The notes: generated from the sequence alone by a model not told the origin. A stretch of 14,090 bases of DNA from Parachlamydiaceae bacterium (GCA_013815395.1 JACDGH010000041.1:1-14090); one strand, 5' to 3'; counted from the first letter of the stretch, positions 5,587-13,380 are shown. A program made the numbers and translations.

Positions 5587-7659
5587 TTAATCTTTTTCTG
5601 GTTTATTGAGTAAGTGGGAAATAAACGCCCGAAACGGTGCATGATGGCGCATATTATCAAGCCATTCATCATGCATGACATCTTCTGTGGGTGGCAAGGC
5701 ATTTGAATGATCTGCGCGTTCAAGATAATGCATGGCTGCAGGCATATTTCTTGTTAGCGCATACAAACAAGCAATATTATAAAATGCGTGCGTGTTTCCT
5801 AGAGCAATGGCATGTAAAAATTTTCTTTCCGCATGTTCGTAATATTCTTTACTAAATTCAGGGTGAGTTGTGTCAAAAGTAAGTACACCTAGGTGAGTCA
5901 AGGTGAGCCCCCAATCATTCCAGGCAAATTCGTCTTCATCATCCTGCTCAAGCAAAGTTTGAAAATGATCAATAGCTTTTAAAAAACAATCAATATCAGA
6001 ATTTAACTCCCCTAAATGAGAGAGGGTAAGAGCTAGATTGTAACGCGCATGCGAATATTCAGGTTCGATCTGCAGCACATGCGTTAAAACTTGGATAGCT
6101 CTTTCGTAATAAAGGGCTTCTTCATGAAAATCTCCAAGAAAATCCATCGCACAGCCAAAATTGTATAGCCATTCCAATTCAATATCTCTTTCTGAGGTCT
6201 CATTAAATTTGTATCCGATCGCTTTTTCAAATTTTTCAACAGCACTTTCGATGTATTTTTTTTCATTCGTAAATTCGCCGAGCTTCATTAAAGCTACGCC
6301 CCAATCATTCCAACATTGGGGTGCTGGAACATTTGAAAGTTCAATGGCACGGCTAAAATGAAGTAGGGAATTCTCTATGATATTTGTATTTTCGGTCATT
6401 TCACCAATCGTGTAGAAGGCGTGTGCAAGTCCGTGATAGACAACACTATAAGTATCATTTAAGCTGATTGAATGTTGAAACTTGATGATTGCTTGTTCAA
6501 AATAATTGATATCATTAAAGTAACGACCTAATTCACTAAAACACATTCCGGATATGTACCAAAATACGGGAATTTCTGGTTCAAGTTCTATGGACTTGGA
6601 AATCTTTAATTCTGCTTCGCGCAACAAATCTAAATCGTCAGTGTAGGAGGCTGTTAACATTTGAACTTCGCTCCAACGTGCGAGAATAAGGGCGTTGTCA
6701 GGGTCGCATAAATTGGCTTTTTCAAATTTACTAAAACTTTCTTGAAGGTAGTCCAAATTTCTTAGTCGTTTGCCGGCATGGGCATAAAGATCACCCCATT
6801 TAAGCCACGAATGATGATGATTGGCATTTATGTTCGTAGCACGCTCAAAGCATTCATTGGCATCAAGAAAATATTCTTCGGAATCAGAGGTCTCGAATAA
6901 ATTTTGATATGTACATCCAAGATTGATCCAGCCCTCACTCTGATTTGGAGAATGTGTGACAGCTATTTTATATTGCTCTAAAGCTTCAATTAGGAGTTCA
7001 TTGCGTCCAACAAGGAAAGCGATTTCAACTAAAACATTGCCGTAATCATTGCAGAATAAGCTGTCGTGGCCTTCGTAGCCTGCTGCAATTTGAAATTTTG
7101 CAAGAGCTTTAAAAAAGTCGACCGCTTCGCCTGAAAGTTTTCCTAGTTTATGCCAACAGATGCCCCATTGCCAAAAAAAATTTTCAGGAAGAGAAGATTC
7201 GTTTTGTTGAACCAAGTGATCGGCTTCGATAAATTTTGCATCGGCTTGATAAAAAGAAATGGCGTCATTATTAAAAACACCAATGTCAATCAATACGCAG
7301 CCCCATCCATACCAAGCAGCTACGAATTTTGGGTCTAGGAGCGTTGCTTTTTCAAGCGCATTATTGGCAGCCATTAAACATCGAATATTTTGATGTTGAG
7401 TAGAGAATGCAAGAGCTTGTCGAAAAAAAACAAGTGCGCTAAAGGGGGCCGCTTTGGAAGCTAGTTCGAAGCTTTCAAGTACTTTTTCATCATTGTTTAT
7501 TAGCTGATGTTCACCTTGCTTAACAAGGAGAAGTCCTAATAATTCACGCTCGTCCTGAGTCATGGTGGTCCATGAGGCAGGATCGTGATATGGGGATAAG
7601 AGTAGGAAATCGTTTGTCGCAAGAACAGTTTCAAGTTTTTTTAAAATGGACATAGGCAT
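5587..7659 (-). CDS. Long TPR-repeat protein with about 41-residue period
   Basis: This 690-residue protein is probably cytoplasmic, since there is no signal peptide or membrane segment. It is built almost entirely of TPR-like helical pairs, so it likely acts as a protein-binding scaffold; the partner is unknown. The first-helix anchor (WxxWG or a variant) recurs at residues 120, 166, 207, 248, 289, about 330, 371, 410, 454, 502, 543 and 584. Spacing is mostly 39-42 residues, meaning a 34-residue TPR plus an insert of about seven that often reads N(D/E)xxYFxxA. Examples are CWNDWGVALMKLGEF (449-463) and FAWNDWGLTLTHLGVL (578-593). Residues 1-60 are a separate N-terminal segment, and a W-L-D-N-M motif (666-670) closes the protein. 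ATG at 7657-7659 was taken as start; an in-frame ATG two codons later is equally possible, and the ribosome site is weak. Long TPR proteins are common in amoeba-associated chlamydiae. Confidence 0.88.
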   Translation of the reverse strand: MPMSILKKLETVLATNDFLLLSPYHDPASWTTMTQDERELLGLLLVKQGEHQLINNDEKVLESFELASKAAPFSALVFFRQALAFSTQHQNIRCLMAANNALEKATLLDPKFVAAWYGWGCVLIDIGVFNNDAISFYQADAKFIEADHLVQQNESSLPENFFWQWGICWHKLGKLSGEAVDFFKALAKFQIAAGYEGHDSLFCNDYGNVLVEIAFLVGRNELLIEALEQYKIAVTHSPNQSEGWINLGCTYQNLFETSDSEEYFLDANECFERATNINANHHHSWLKWGDLYAHAGKRLRNLDYLQESFSKFEKANLCDPDNALILARWSEVQMLTASYTDDLDLLREAELKISKSIELEPEIPVFWYISGMCFSELGRYFNDINYFEQAIIKFQHSISLNDTYSVVYHGLAHAFYTIGEMTENTNIIENSLLHFSRAIELSNVPAPQCWNDWGVALMKLGEFTNEKKYIESAVEKFEKAIGYKFNETSERDIELEWLYNFGCAMDFLGDFHEEALYYERAIQVLTHVLQIEPEYSHARYNLALTLSHLGELNSDIDCFLKAIDHFQTLLEQDDEDEFAWNDWGLTLTHLGVLTFDTTHPEFSKEYYEHAERKFLHAIALGNTHAFYNIACLYALTRNMPAAMHYLERADHSNALPPTEDVMHDEWLDNMRHHAPFRAFISHLLNKPEKD

Positions 7660-7701
7660 AATTTAATTCTTCTTGTGACTAATTAATTTGATAGGAATGT
7701 C

Positions 7702-7730
7702 ATCATATATGAATTTAAGTTTTAATACAA
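7702..7730 (-). promoter_or_regulatory. Candidate promoter of the TPR protein gene
   Basis: On the minus strand, TTGTAT (7725-7730) and TATGAT (7702-7707) are separated by 17 nt; the -10 box matches at five of six positions. It gives a leader of about 36 nt before the ATG at 7659 and implies transcription independent of the upstream DUF255 gene. Confidence 0.5.
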
Positions 7731-7769
7731 TAGGTCTTATTTATTTTTTAGATTAGTGCAAGTTATTTA

Positions 7770-9842
7770 TTACATTCCATGTATAGCTTCTATTATTTCA
7801 GACAAGTCAGTCATTGGTTTTGTACATATTCCATGTTGACATAAATACAATGTCGTTTTCCCATCTATCGCTTTTTGCTTTTCGGTAAAGGGGATTAAAC
7901 GAGTTAAAACAGGATCATTATCTTTTTTCCAAATAATTGCGCGATGGGACATAAATCGATGGTAAAATAATTGTTGCAATTCGTTAATATGTTGTTCCTG
8001 TGAATTTAGGGCAACAACTGCTGTAATACTTTGTTGATCATAATAACGAAGTAAATTTAACATATGATAGCAGTAGCCAGGGGAATATCCATCGATAAAC
8101 TTTTTGGATGCTTTTAGAATATCTTCTGCTTGTTGCAAATAATTTTCATCTATAGTGAGCTGATAAAGTCGCAATAGATTTTCACAGTGAATTGCATTTC
8201 CTGAGGGCTCAGCGCCATCTGAAAATTGACATTTTCTCAAAATAATATTGGGATCGCGACCGTCAGTCTGGTAAAAAGCTCCACCATCAACTTTAAATTG
8301 ATTCTTAACAATGGCAGTCATCTCTACGGCCCAATCTAGCCATTCAGTCCCTTGACCTGATTCAAATAGACTCAAAATCCCCCTAATTAAAAAGGCATAT
8401 TCATCTAAACCGGCTGAATATAGGGCTTCTCCATCGCGCCATCGACGAAGTAATTGTCCATCTTGCCATAAATTTTTCTTTATAAATTGAGCGGCACGCT
8501 TTGCTGCTTCAGTGAAGCGCTTTTCTTCAAAAGCTGCGCCCGCTTCAGCCATGGAAAAGATCATGAGACCATTCCAAGAGCTAAGTATTTTGTCATCTTT
8601 TAATGGATGAACCCGTTGTTCCCTGACTTTCCATAATAACTGGCGTTGAGCTCTAAAGAGTTTAGCTAAGTCTTGAGATTCCATATTTTTGCTTGTAGCA
8701 AATTCTTCGAGTCGCACTTTTGAATATAAAATATTACGCGATTCGAAATTACCTTCGGAAGTAATGCAATAAAATTCTCGAAATAATGAGGATTCATTAG
8801 CGCCCATAATATGCTTTATTTCGTCAGCCGTCCATGTGTAAAACAAACCTTCTTGACCTTCAGAATCGGAATCCTCTGCAGAATAAAATCCTCCTTCGGC
8901 ATGCGTCATGTCTCTTAGAATATAATTTAAAATTTCTTCTGAAACTGAGCGGTAAAGGGGATGTTTAGTCACTTGCCATGCTTCCAAATAGCTAAAAGCA
9001 AGTAATGCATTATCGTAGAGCATCTTTTCAAAATGGGGAACATGCCATTCTTCGTCGACGCTATAACGTGAAAACCCACCCCCTAAATGATCGTAGATTC
9101 CTCCTCGATGCATCATGTCCAAAGTGCGTTCTACTAGAAAAAAGGCTCGACTTTCTTTTGATGCTGAAGAATAACGCATTAAAAAATTCCATTGATAGCC
9201 AATAGGGAACTTTGGCATGCCTTTTAGGCCACCAAAAACAGGATCTGCCATTTTAAATAACAATTCTGCCGTATTATCAATTTGCTCTTTTAGAGGAAGA
9301 TCCTCGCCTCGTAAATGCACGTGATCGGCAAAAGCTTCAACTATATGACTTGCCTGTTGAATAATGCTTTCTCTTTCTTCTCCAGACCAAACTTCGGTGA
9401 TGCGCTCGATCACATCGATAAGACCCATTAAGCCGTGCTTAGAATGGGGTGGAAGGTAAGTAGCGGCAAAAAAGGGTTCAAGTTCTGGTGTTAAAATGAC
9501 ATTTAACGGCCAGCCTATAGCCCCTGCCATCATACTTTGGGCAAACTCCATATACAAGCTATCAACTTCAGGTAATTCTTCGCGATCAATTTTAATACAA
9601 ATGAATGTTTCATTCATTTGATTCGCAACTTCTTGATTTTCAAATGATTCTTTTTCCATAACATGGCACCAGTGGCAAGTAGCATAGCCTATGGAAAGGA
9701 AAATAGGTTTATCCTGCTCTCGTGCGGCAGTAAAAGCTTCTTTACCCCATGGATACCAGTCAACAGGGTTGTGCGAGTGTTGTAAGAGGTACGGAGACTT
9801 TTCATTGATCAAACGATTTGTGTGGGTATCGCGGTCTGTCAT
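7770..9842 (-). CDS. yyaL: DUF255 thioredoxin-fold protein, YyaL/SPATA20 family
   Basis: This 690-residue protein has almost exactly the length of B. subtilis YyaL. The N-terminal DUF255 domain (about 5-165) opens with NRLINEKSPYLLQHSHNPVDW and has a thioredoxin-like active site, ATCHWCH, with cysteines at 56 and 59. Family knowledge says the remainder is an (alpha/alpha)6 barrel related to N-acylglucosamine 2-epimerases and glycosidases. Visible segments there include MPKFPIGYQW, DHLGGGFSRYSVDEEWHVPHFEKML and LSSWNGLMI. The biochemical role of the family is not firmly established; a redox or sugar-related function is only inferred. No signal peptide is seen, so it is probably cytoplasmic. 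The ATG is preceded by GAGGAG with 8-nt spacing. The gene lies 110 bp upstream of the TPR gene. I recall a homologue close to ksgA in Chlamydia, which fits the neighbourhood here. Confidence 0.94.
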   Translation of the reverse strand: MTDRDTHTNRLINEKSPYLLQHSHNPVDWYPWGKEAFTAAREQDKPIFLSIGYATCHWCHVMEKESFENQEVANQMNETFICIKIDREELPEVDSLYMEFAQSMMAGAIGWPLNVILTPELEPFFAATYLPPHSKHGLMGLIDVIERITEVWSGEERESIIQQASHIVEAFADHVHLRGEDLPLKEQIDNTAELLFKMADPVFGGLKGMPKFPIGYQWNFLMRYSSASKESRAFFLVERTLDMMHRGGIYDHLGGGFSRYSVDEEWHVPHFEKMLYDNALLAFSYLEAWQVTKHPLYRSVSEEILNYILRDMTHAEGGFYSAEDSDSEGQEGLFYTWTADEIKHIMGANESSLFREFYCITSEGNFESRNILYSKVRLEEFATSKNMESQDLAKLFRAQRQLLWKVREQRVHPLKDDKILSSWNGLMIFSMAEAGAAFEEKRFTEAAKRAAQFIKKNLWQDGQLLRRWRDGEALYSAGLDEYAFLIRGILSLFESGQGTEWLDWAVEMTAIVKNQFKVDGGAFYQTDGRDPNIILRKCQFSDGAEPSGNAIHCENLLRLYQLTIDENYLQQAEDILKASKKFIDGYSPGYCYHMLNLLRYYDQQSITAVVALNSQEQHINELQQLFYHRFMSHRAIIWKKDNDPVLTRLIPFTEKQKAIDGKTTLYLCQHGICTKPMTDLSEIIEAIHGM

Positions 9843-9903
9843 GAAAATAGCTCCTCAAAGAGTTGTGAATGACTTATGTAAGTGTTTTTGAAAACAAAAT
9901 CGT

Positions 9904-9932
9904 ATCGTATAATATGCAAAGATAAACAGCAA
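9904..9932 (-). promoter_or_regulatory. Candidate promoter of the DUF255 gene
   Basis: On the minus strand, TTGCTG (9927-9932) and TACGAT (9904-9909) are separated by 17 nt. An overlapping TATTAT slightly upstream is an alternative -10 but has no good -35 at 17 nt. The leader would be about 55 nt. Confidence 0.4.
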
Positions 9933-10032
9933 TTCCCAATTTTTGACTTAATGTTAAAATGAAGAATCGATAGTTTAAGAAACAATGTATTTCGCCCTAC
10001 TATTATGTCTAGCAGGCTAGTCCATTTGCTTT

Positions 10033-10214
10033 GTAACGATTCGAGGGATAAGAAGGATATAAGGATATGAAGGATATGAAAGGTAGGAACGATAATAACG
10101 ATATAACGATAGGAACGATAGAACGATAGTAACGATAGGAACGATAGAACGATAGTAACGATAGTAACGATAGGAAGGATAGGGAGGATAGGGAGGATAG
10201 GAAAGATACGATAA
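10033..10214. repeat. Degenerate tandem array of AACGATAGN units (left arm)
   Basis: About 20 units of 8-9 nt occur here, purine-rich on the + strand. They grade from AAGGATATG (10042-10080) through AACGATAG(G/T) (10088-10172) to GGGAGGATA (10173-10202). A higher-order unit of 26 nt, made of AACGATAGG, AACGATAG and AACGATAGT, is perfectly duplicated at 10105-10130 and 10131-10156. A minus-strand reading frame across it would encode only Ser/Leu/Phe-rich low-complexity sequence without a ribosome site, so I do not call it a gene. Confidence 0.85.
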
Positions 10215-10237
10215 GATTATGAACTATAAACAATAAC

Positions 10238-10373
10238 GGGAGTGTTCAGAATTTTTTGTAAATTTTAGCCGCTTCACTTCCACTAACGCTTCAGTTCCGC
10301 TTCACTGCTCTTGAAGGAAAGATACAAGATCTTATCCTTCAAGATTTATTTACACAAAATTCTGAACACTCCC
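10238..10373. mobile_element. 136-bp MITE-like element with 26-bp terminal inverted repeats
   Basis: The ends are inverted copies: GGGAGTGTTCAGAATTTT is exact for 18 bp, followed by one mismatch and TGTAAAT, giving 25 of 26 matches (10238-10263 against 10348-10373). The flanks are ACAATAAC (10230-10237) and ACAATAAA (10374-10381), an apparent 8-bp target duplication with one difference. TGTGTAAAT near the end and the 8-bp duplication are reminiscent of IS256-family elements; that is an inference. The interior has no ORF. It holds CGCTTCA-type short repeats and a hairpin (TCTTGAAGGA at about 10309-10318 against TCCTTCAAGA at 10335-10344). It is best read as a non-autonomous element moved by a transposase encoded elsewhere. 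Confidence 0.82.
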
Positions 10374-10422
10374 ACAATAAACTTATAATTAGGTACTTAT
10401 AGTGAGAGAAAATATAAATTTA

Positions 10423-10530
10423 CGTTATTTCTTATCGTTTATATCGTTGTATCGTTTAAATCGTTCAATTTGTTGTATTGTTCTATGGTTTATCGTCGTA
10501 TCGTTCCTATCGCTCTCCCGGTATTGTCGT
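10423..10530. repeat. Inverted AACGATAGN-type array (right arm)
   Basis: This is the pyrimidine-rich counterpart of 10033-10214. It contains repeated ATCGTTT, ATCGTTG and ATCGTTCCTATCG units, which read AACGATA on the other strand. ATCGTTCCTATCG (10500-10512) is the exact reverse complement of 10107-10119 and of 10133-10145. The array ends about 15 bp before the stop codon of the 140-residue gene, so it would be the first part of that gene's 3' untranslated RNA. Confidence 0.75.
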
Positions 10531-10545
10531 ACATTATCGCTGCAT

Positions 10546-10968
10546 TCAAGAACTGATCTTGCTTAAAAAATCTTCTGTAGTTTGTATTTCAAATAAATAT
10601 TTTTCAAGAATGCGCAATACTAATTTTGAATTATTGTAAATGCCGCTAGTGACAAACGCTAATTCAAGATGCAAATTATCGTTTTTATTTATTGCGATTA
10701 AGGTATAAGTCACGGCCTTTTCCTCTATTTTATCAGGCACAATCCAAATCACAAACTCCTCATTCACTAAGGTGATTTTATCCCCCGAATCCACGACGTG
10801 AAAATAACGCGTTAAAGTAGGGTCATTTTGCTCTTTATTGTAGTAATGAAGTAAATTTAAACGATGAAGCAAGTCTAAATCAACAGAAGTCACACCATCC
10901 GGTAACCACTGAATGAGGTTTTTTACATATTTTTTAAAGCAAGCGTCTAATAAAGATGGATGATTCAT
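10546..10968 (-). CDS. Conserved-looking hypothetical protein, 140 residues
   Basis: No named domain was recognised. The protein looks like a compact soluble alpha/beta fold: helical at the N-terminus (LLDACFKKYVKNLIQWL), then DLDLLHRLNLLHYYN. A strand-rich middle follows (RYFHVVDSGDKITLVNEEFVIWIVP, TYTLIAIN, HLELAFVTSG), and the C-terminus is helical (SKLVLRILEKYLFEIQTTEDFLSKI). It has no signal peptide or membrane helix. Its size and fold order are compatible with a small type III secretion chaperone, but nothing specific proves that. The ATG is supported by GAGG with 5-nt spacing, and a good promoter lies just upstream. It is divergent from the carboxypeptidase operon and is followed by the inverted repeat locus. 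Confidence 0.85.
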   Translation of the reverse strand: MNHPSLLDACFKKYVKNLIQWLPDGVTSVDLDLLHRLNLLHYYNKEQNDPTLTRYFHVVDSGDKITLVNEEFVIWIVPDKIEEKAVTYTLIAINKNDNLHLELAFVTSGIYNNSKLVLRILEKYLFEIQTTEDFLSKISS

Positions 10969-10993
10969 ATAAACCTCACTGTTAATTAATATT

Positions 10994-11023
10994 ATTATAA
11001 TTTGTTTTGAAAATATAGTTCAA
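10994..11023 (-). promoter_or_regulatory. Promoter of the 140-residue protein gene
   Basis: On the minus strand, TTGAAC (11018-11023) and a perfect TATAAT (10994-10999) are separated by 18 nt. Transcription would start near 10987, giving a leader of about 19 nt. Confidence 0.55.
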
Positions 11024-11030
11024 TAATAAT
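11002..11030 (+). promoter_or_regulatory. Candidate promoter of the small ORF-dacA pair
   Basis: TTGTTT (11002-11007) and AATAAT (11025-11030) are 17 nt apart on the + strand, overlapping the minus-strand promoter. A TATAAA at 11070-11075 is an alternative -10 with a poor -35. Overlapping divergent promoters would make the two directions compete; this is speculative in such A+T-rich DNA. Confidence 0.3.
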
Positions 11031-11102
11031 TTAAAAAAATTTAATAACTTTTATTATCAATTATCTTTTTATAAACATACAACGCCATTTTAAGGTTTTG
11101 TC

Positions 11103-11216
11103 ATGGGTCAAAATCACTGTAAAAAAAGATCTATCGAAAATGAACAGAGAAATGGTAGAATATTCGATAATAGAGATGCCGCTATACACGACCTAGAAGA
11201 GGGTAAAAAACCATGA
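11103..11216 (+). CDS. 37-codon ORF translationally coupled to dacA
   Basis: This small ORF (begins MGQNHCKKRS, ends EEGKKP) has its own TAAGG ribosome site with 7-nt spacing. Its TGA stop overlaps the ATG of the carboxypeptidase gene as ATGA (11213-11216), the classic arrangement for translational coupling. The peptide is highly charged and hydrophilic, with no signal peptide and one Cys (residue 6). No family was recognised. It could be a functional small protein, or a leader ORF that sets dacA translation. There is no run of rare or identical codons to suggest an attenuator. Confidence 0.5.
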   Translation: MGQNHCKKRSIENEQRNGRIFDNRDAAIHDLEEGKKP

Positions 11217-12520
11217 TGCGTCGCTTATTATTGATTGCTTTGTCTTATTTGCTGATTGAAACTTATTTACCACTGTCTGCTTTTGCCGAAACACTCGATT
11301 TATCTGTTAATGCAGAAGCTGCGATCCTGATGAACGCCGACACAGGAGCAATTCTTTATGAAAAAAATTCTCGAAATTTATATTTCCCTGCGAGCATTAC
11401 CAAAATAGCTACGGCTATTTACACTTTGCAAAAAAAGGGCGACGATCTAGATGTTAAAATTACTGCCGAGCAGGATATCTTGGGAAGTGTTACCGAAGAT
11501 GTAAAAAGAAAATCAAATTATAGTACGCCTTCTTATATTTTAGTGAATGGGGGAACTCACATAGGAATTAAAAAGGGTGAAGTTCTATCACTGCGAAATT
11601 TGCTTTATGGAATGATGTTAGCATCCGGCAACGACGCCTCAAATGTCATCGCACATTATGTAGGCGGGGGTTCCATTCCTCAATTCATCCAAGAACTTAA
11701 TGTTTATCTTAAAAAGATCGGCTGTCTATCGACCACTTTTCAAAATCCCCATGGCTTGTACCATCCTAAGCATGAAACAACAGCTTATGACATGGCAATT
11801 TTGACGGGGGAAGCATTAAAAAACCCTCAATTCCGTCAAATAGTTTCCACCGTGCGCTATACGCGACCTAAAACAAATAAACAAGAAGCGTCTACCCTTG
11901 TTCAAAGTAATCTATTGCTACGACCAGGTAAGCTATTTTATCCAAAAGCAATCGGCGTAAAGACTGGTCATTTAGCGCTTGCCAGGAATACCTTTGTGGG
12001 AGCTGCGAAGGATGGCAATCGCACTTTAATCGCTGTTTTATTGAAGGTTCAAGACCGCAAAGATATGTTTACAGACGCGGTAAAAATGTTTGAAATGGCA
12101 TTTAGTCAACCCAAAATTCAACGCGTCCTTCTAAAAAGCGGACCACAAAAATTTTCTTTGCAATTACCCGGCGCCAAACAGTTAGTCGCTACCTATCTAA
12201 AGGAGAACGCTACCCTTGAATATTATCCTGCGGAAGAGCCTAAAGTCAAATGTCTACTCACGTGGGAAAATGCTTTAATCTTGCCGATTGAAAAGGGCAC
12301 AATTGTTGCACATCTGAGTGTACAACTAGAAGATGGTCAAGTTTTAAAACAAATTCCTCTAAACGCTTTAGAGACAGTCGATGCTACTTTCTGGTATAAT
12401 CTTAAAAGCTTTTTTTCAGGTATAAGTGGCAAATCTGCTTATCTAAAGGTTTTTGGATCGATAATTATAGTGCTATTTTTAGGTTTTTTTGCTATGCAAC
12501 TGCGTAGAAAAGGTTCCTAA
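11213..12520 (+). CDS. dacA: D-alanyl-D-alanine carboxypeptidase (S11, PBP5-like)
   Basis: This 435-residue enzyme removes the terminal D-alanine from peptidoglycan pentapeptides on the outer face of the inner membrane. A signal peptide is visible (basic MMRR, hydrophobic core, predicted cut after AFA at residue 25). All three active-site motifs are present: SITK (61-64, nucleophile S61), SGN (138-140) and KTG (250-252). A C-terminal beta-rich PBP5_C-like region follows (about 300-390). Unlike the amphipathic anchor of E. coli PBP5, the C-terminus has a true hydrophobic helix (about 408-427) ending in QLRRKGS. The loop at residues 88-110 between the first two motifs is somewhat long. The first of two tandem ATGs was chosen because it overlaps the upstream stop; GAGGG lies about 9 nt before it. 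Peptidoglycan enzymes of this type fit environmental chlamydiae, which retain a cell-wall sacculus. The paralogue name (dacA, dacC or dacF) is uncertain. Confidence 0.93.
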   Translation: MMRRLLLIALSYLLIETYLPLSAFAETLDLSVNAEAAILMNADTGAILYEKNSRNLYFPASITKIATAIYTLQKKGDDLDVKITAEQDILGSVTEDVKRKSNYSTPSYILVNGGTHIGIKKGEVLSLRNLLYGMMLASGNDASNVIAHYVGGGSIPQFIQELNVYLKKIGCLSTTFQNPHGLYHPKHETTAYDMAILTGEALKNPQFRQIVSTVRYTRPKTNKQEASTLVQSNLLLRPGKLFYPKAIGVKTGHLALARNTFVGAAKDGNRTLIAVLLKVQDRKDMFTDAVKMFEMAFSQPKIQRVLLKSGPQKFSLQLPGAKQLVATYLKENATLEYYPAEEPKVKCLLTWENALILPIEKGTIVAHLSVQLEDGQVLKQIPLNALETVDATFWYNLKSFFSGISGKSAYLKVFGSIIIVLFLGFFAMQLRRKGS

Positions 12521-13365
12521 GTTTTTTTATTAAGTCTTTCGAATAATTGAATGAATTGCTCGATAGATAGTTCCTCGGGGCGTGCTTGAGGGCTGCACCC
12601 AATATGGCTTAGTGCTGCTTCGATTGAAGCTGGTGGATAAATTTCACGCAAAGACCCTCTTAACATTTTACGCCGCTGCTCAAATGAACTGCGGGTCATG
12701 ACAAAAAACTCCTCTTCATTAGAAACGTGCAGAGGTTCTTTTAATTCGATAGAAACAATTGCAGAATCAACTTTAGGTGAAGGATAAAAACAGTTCCGGC
12801 TGACAGTGAAGGAATAGTGAGGATTACTATAAAAATTTAGAAAAACTGTAAAAGAGCTATATGTACTTGTTTTAGGTTTGGCTACAAATCTCCTTGCTAC
12901 TTCATCCTGAACCATTAAAATGAGCGAAGAGAATAAATGTTTTAATTTAACGAGCTGCACAATTATAGGGGTTGTTAGATGGTAGGGCAGGTTTGCAATG
13001 ACCTTTGCCTTGCGCCCGCCGGTTAATAAAGGTGCGAGAATTTCTTCGAAGGGAAATGTAAGGACATCAGCATTGTAAATATCTAGGCGTCTTCCGTCTG
13101 TCTTCAGGCGTTCTAAAGCACTAGCAAGTACATTGTCTTTTTCTATAGCAATAACGTGTGCGCCATTTTTCAGGAGTTCTTCGGTTAGCGACCCTGGTCC
13201 AGACCCAATTTCGATAACTAGGTCATCGGATGTAAGGTTGGCCGATGAAGCAATTTTACGCAGTATATTGCCATCAATCAAGAAATTCTGCGATAACCCC
13301 TTTTTAGGTCCAATGCCTAATCCATCAAGAAATTCATGTAGTTCGCTGGGCTTATAGATGGGCAT
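12517..13365 (-). CDS. ksgA: 16S rRNA dimethyladenosine transferase KsgA/RsmA
   Basis: This 282-residue enzyme dimethylates the two adjacent adenines of the 3'-terminal helix of 16S rRNA, a late checkpoint in small-subunit assembly. Visible motifs are GLSQNFLID (23-31), SAM-binding EIGSGPG (52-58), acidic E75 in AIEKD, NAD (98-100), catalytic NLPYHL (125-130) and FYPSPKVDSAIV. A C-terminal helical domain contains EQRRKMLRGSL. NLPY is followed by HL rather than the usual N-I/S, a minor variation. The ATG lies 15 bp after the stop of the SurA-like gene, and an AAGGA overlapping that stop is a somewhat distant ribosome site, so the two are likely co-transcribed. Its TAG stop overlaps the TAA of dacA on the opposite strand, with no room for a terminator between the coding regions. 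Confidence 0.97.
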   Translation of the reverse strand: MPIYKPSELHEFLDGLGIGPKKGLSQNFLIDGNILRKIASSANLTSDDLVIEIGSGPGSLTEELLKNGAHVIAIEKDNVLASALERLKTDGRRLDIYNADVLTFPFEEILAPLLTGGRKAKVIANLPYHLTTPIIVQLVKLKHLFSSLILMVQDEVARRFVAKPKTSTYSSFTVFLNFYSNPHYSFTVSRNCFYPSPKVDSAIVSIELKEPLHVSNEEEFFVMTRSSFEQRRKMLRGSLREIYPPASIEAALSHIGCSPQARPEELSIEQFIQLFERLNKKT

Positions 13366-13380
13366 ATTTCTTACAGATCC

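Noticed and set aside
5587..9842. TPR and DUF255 proteins are both exactly 690 residues, suggesting a duplication or pairing
   Set aside because: The sequences are unrelated and each matches its own family layout; equal length is coincidence.
10033..10214. CRISPR-like array
   Set aside because: Units are 8-9 nt, contiguous and degenerate, with no unique spacers and no cas genes nearby.
10009..10233. Minus-strand 74-codon frame encoding a Ser/Leu/Phe/Tyr-rich peptide
   Set aside because: It is the translation of the AACGATAGN repeat array, with low complexity and no ribosome site. A 225-nt frame without stops is expected because the repeat units lack stop codons in that frame.
10546..10968. 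Type III secretion chaperone assignment for the 140-residue protein
   Set aside because: Size and predicted secondary structure fit, but there is no diagnostic motif and no adjacent effector or secretion gene.
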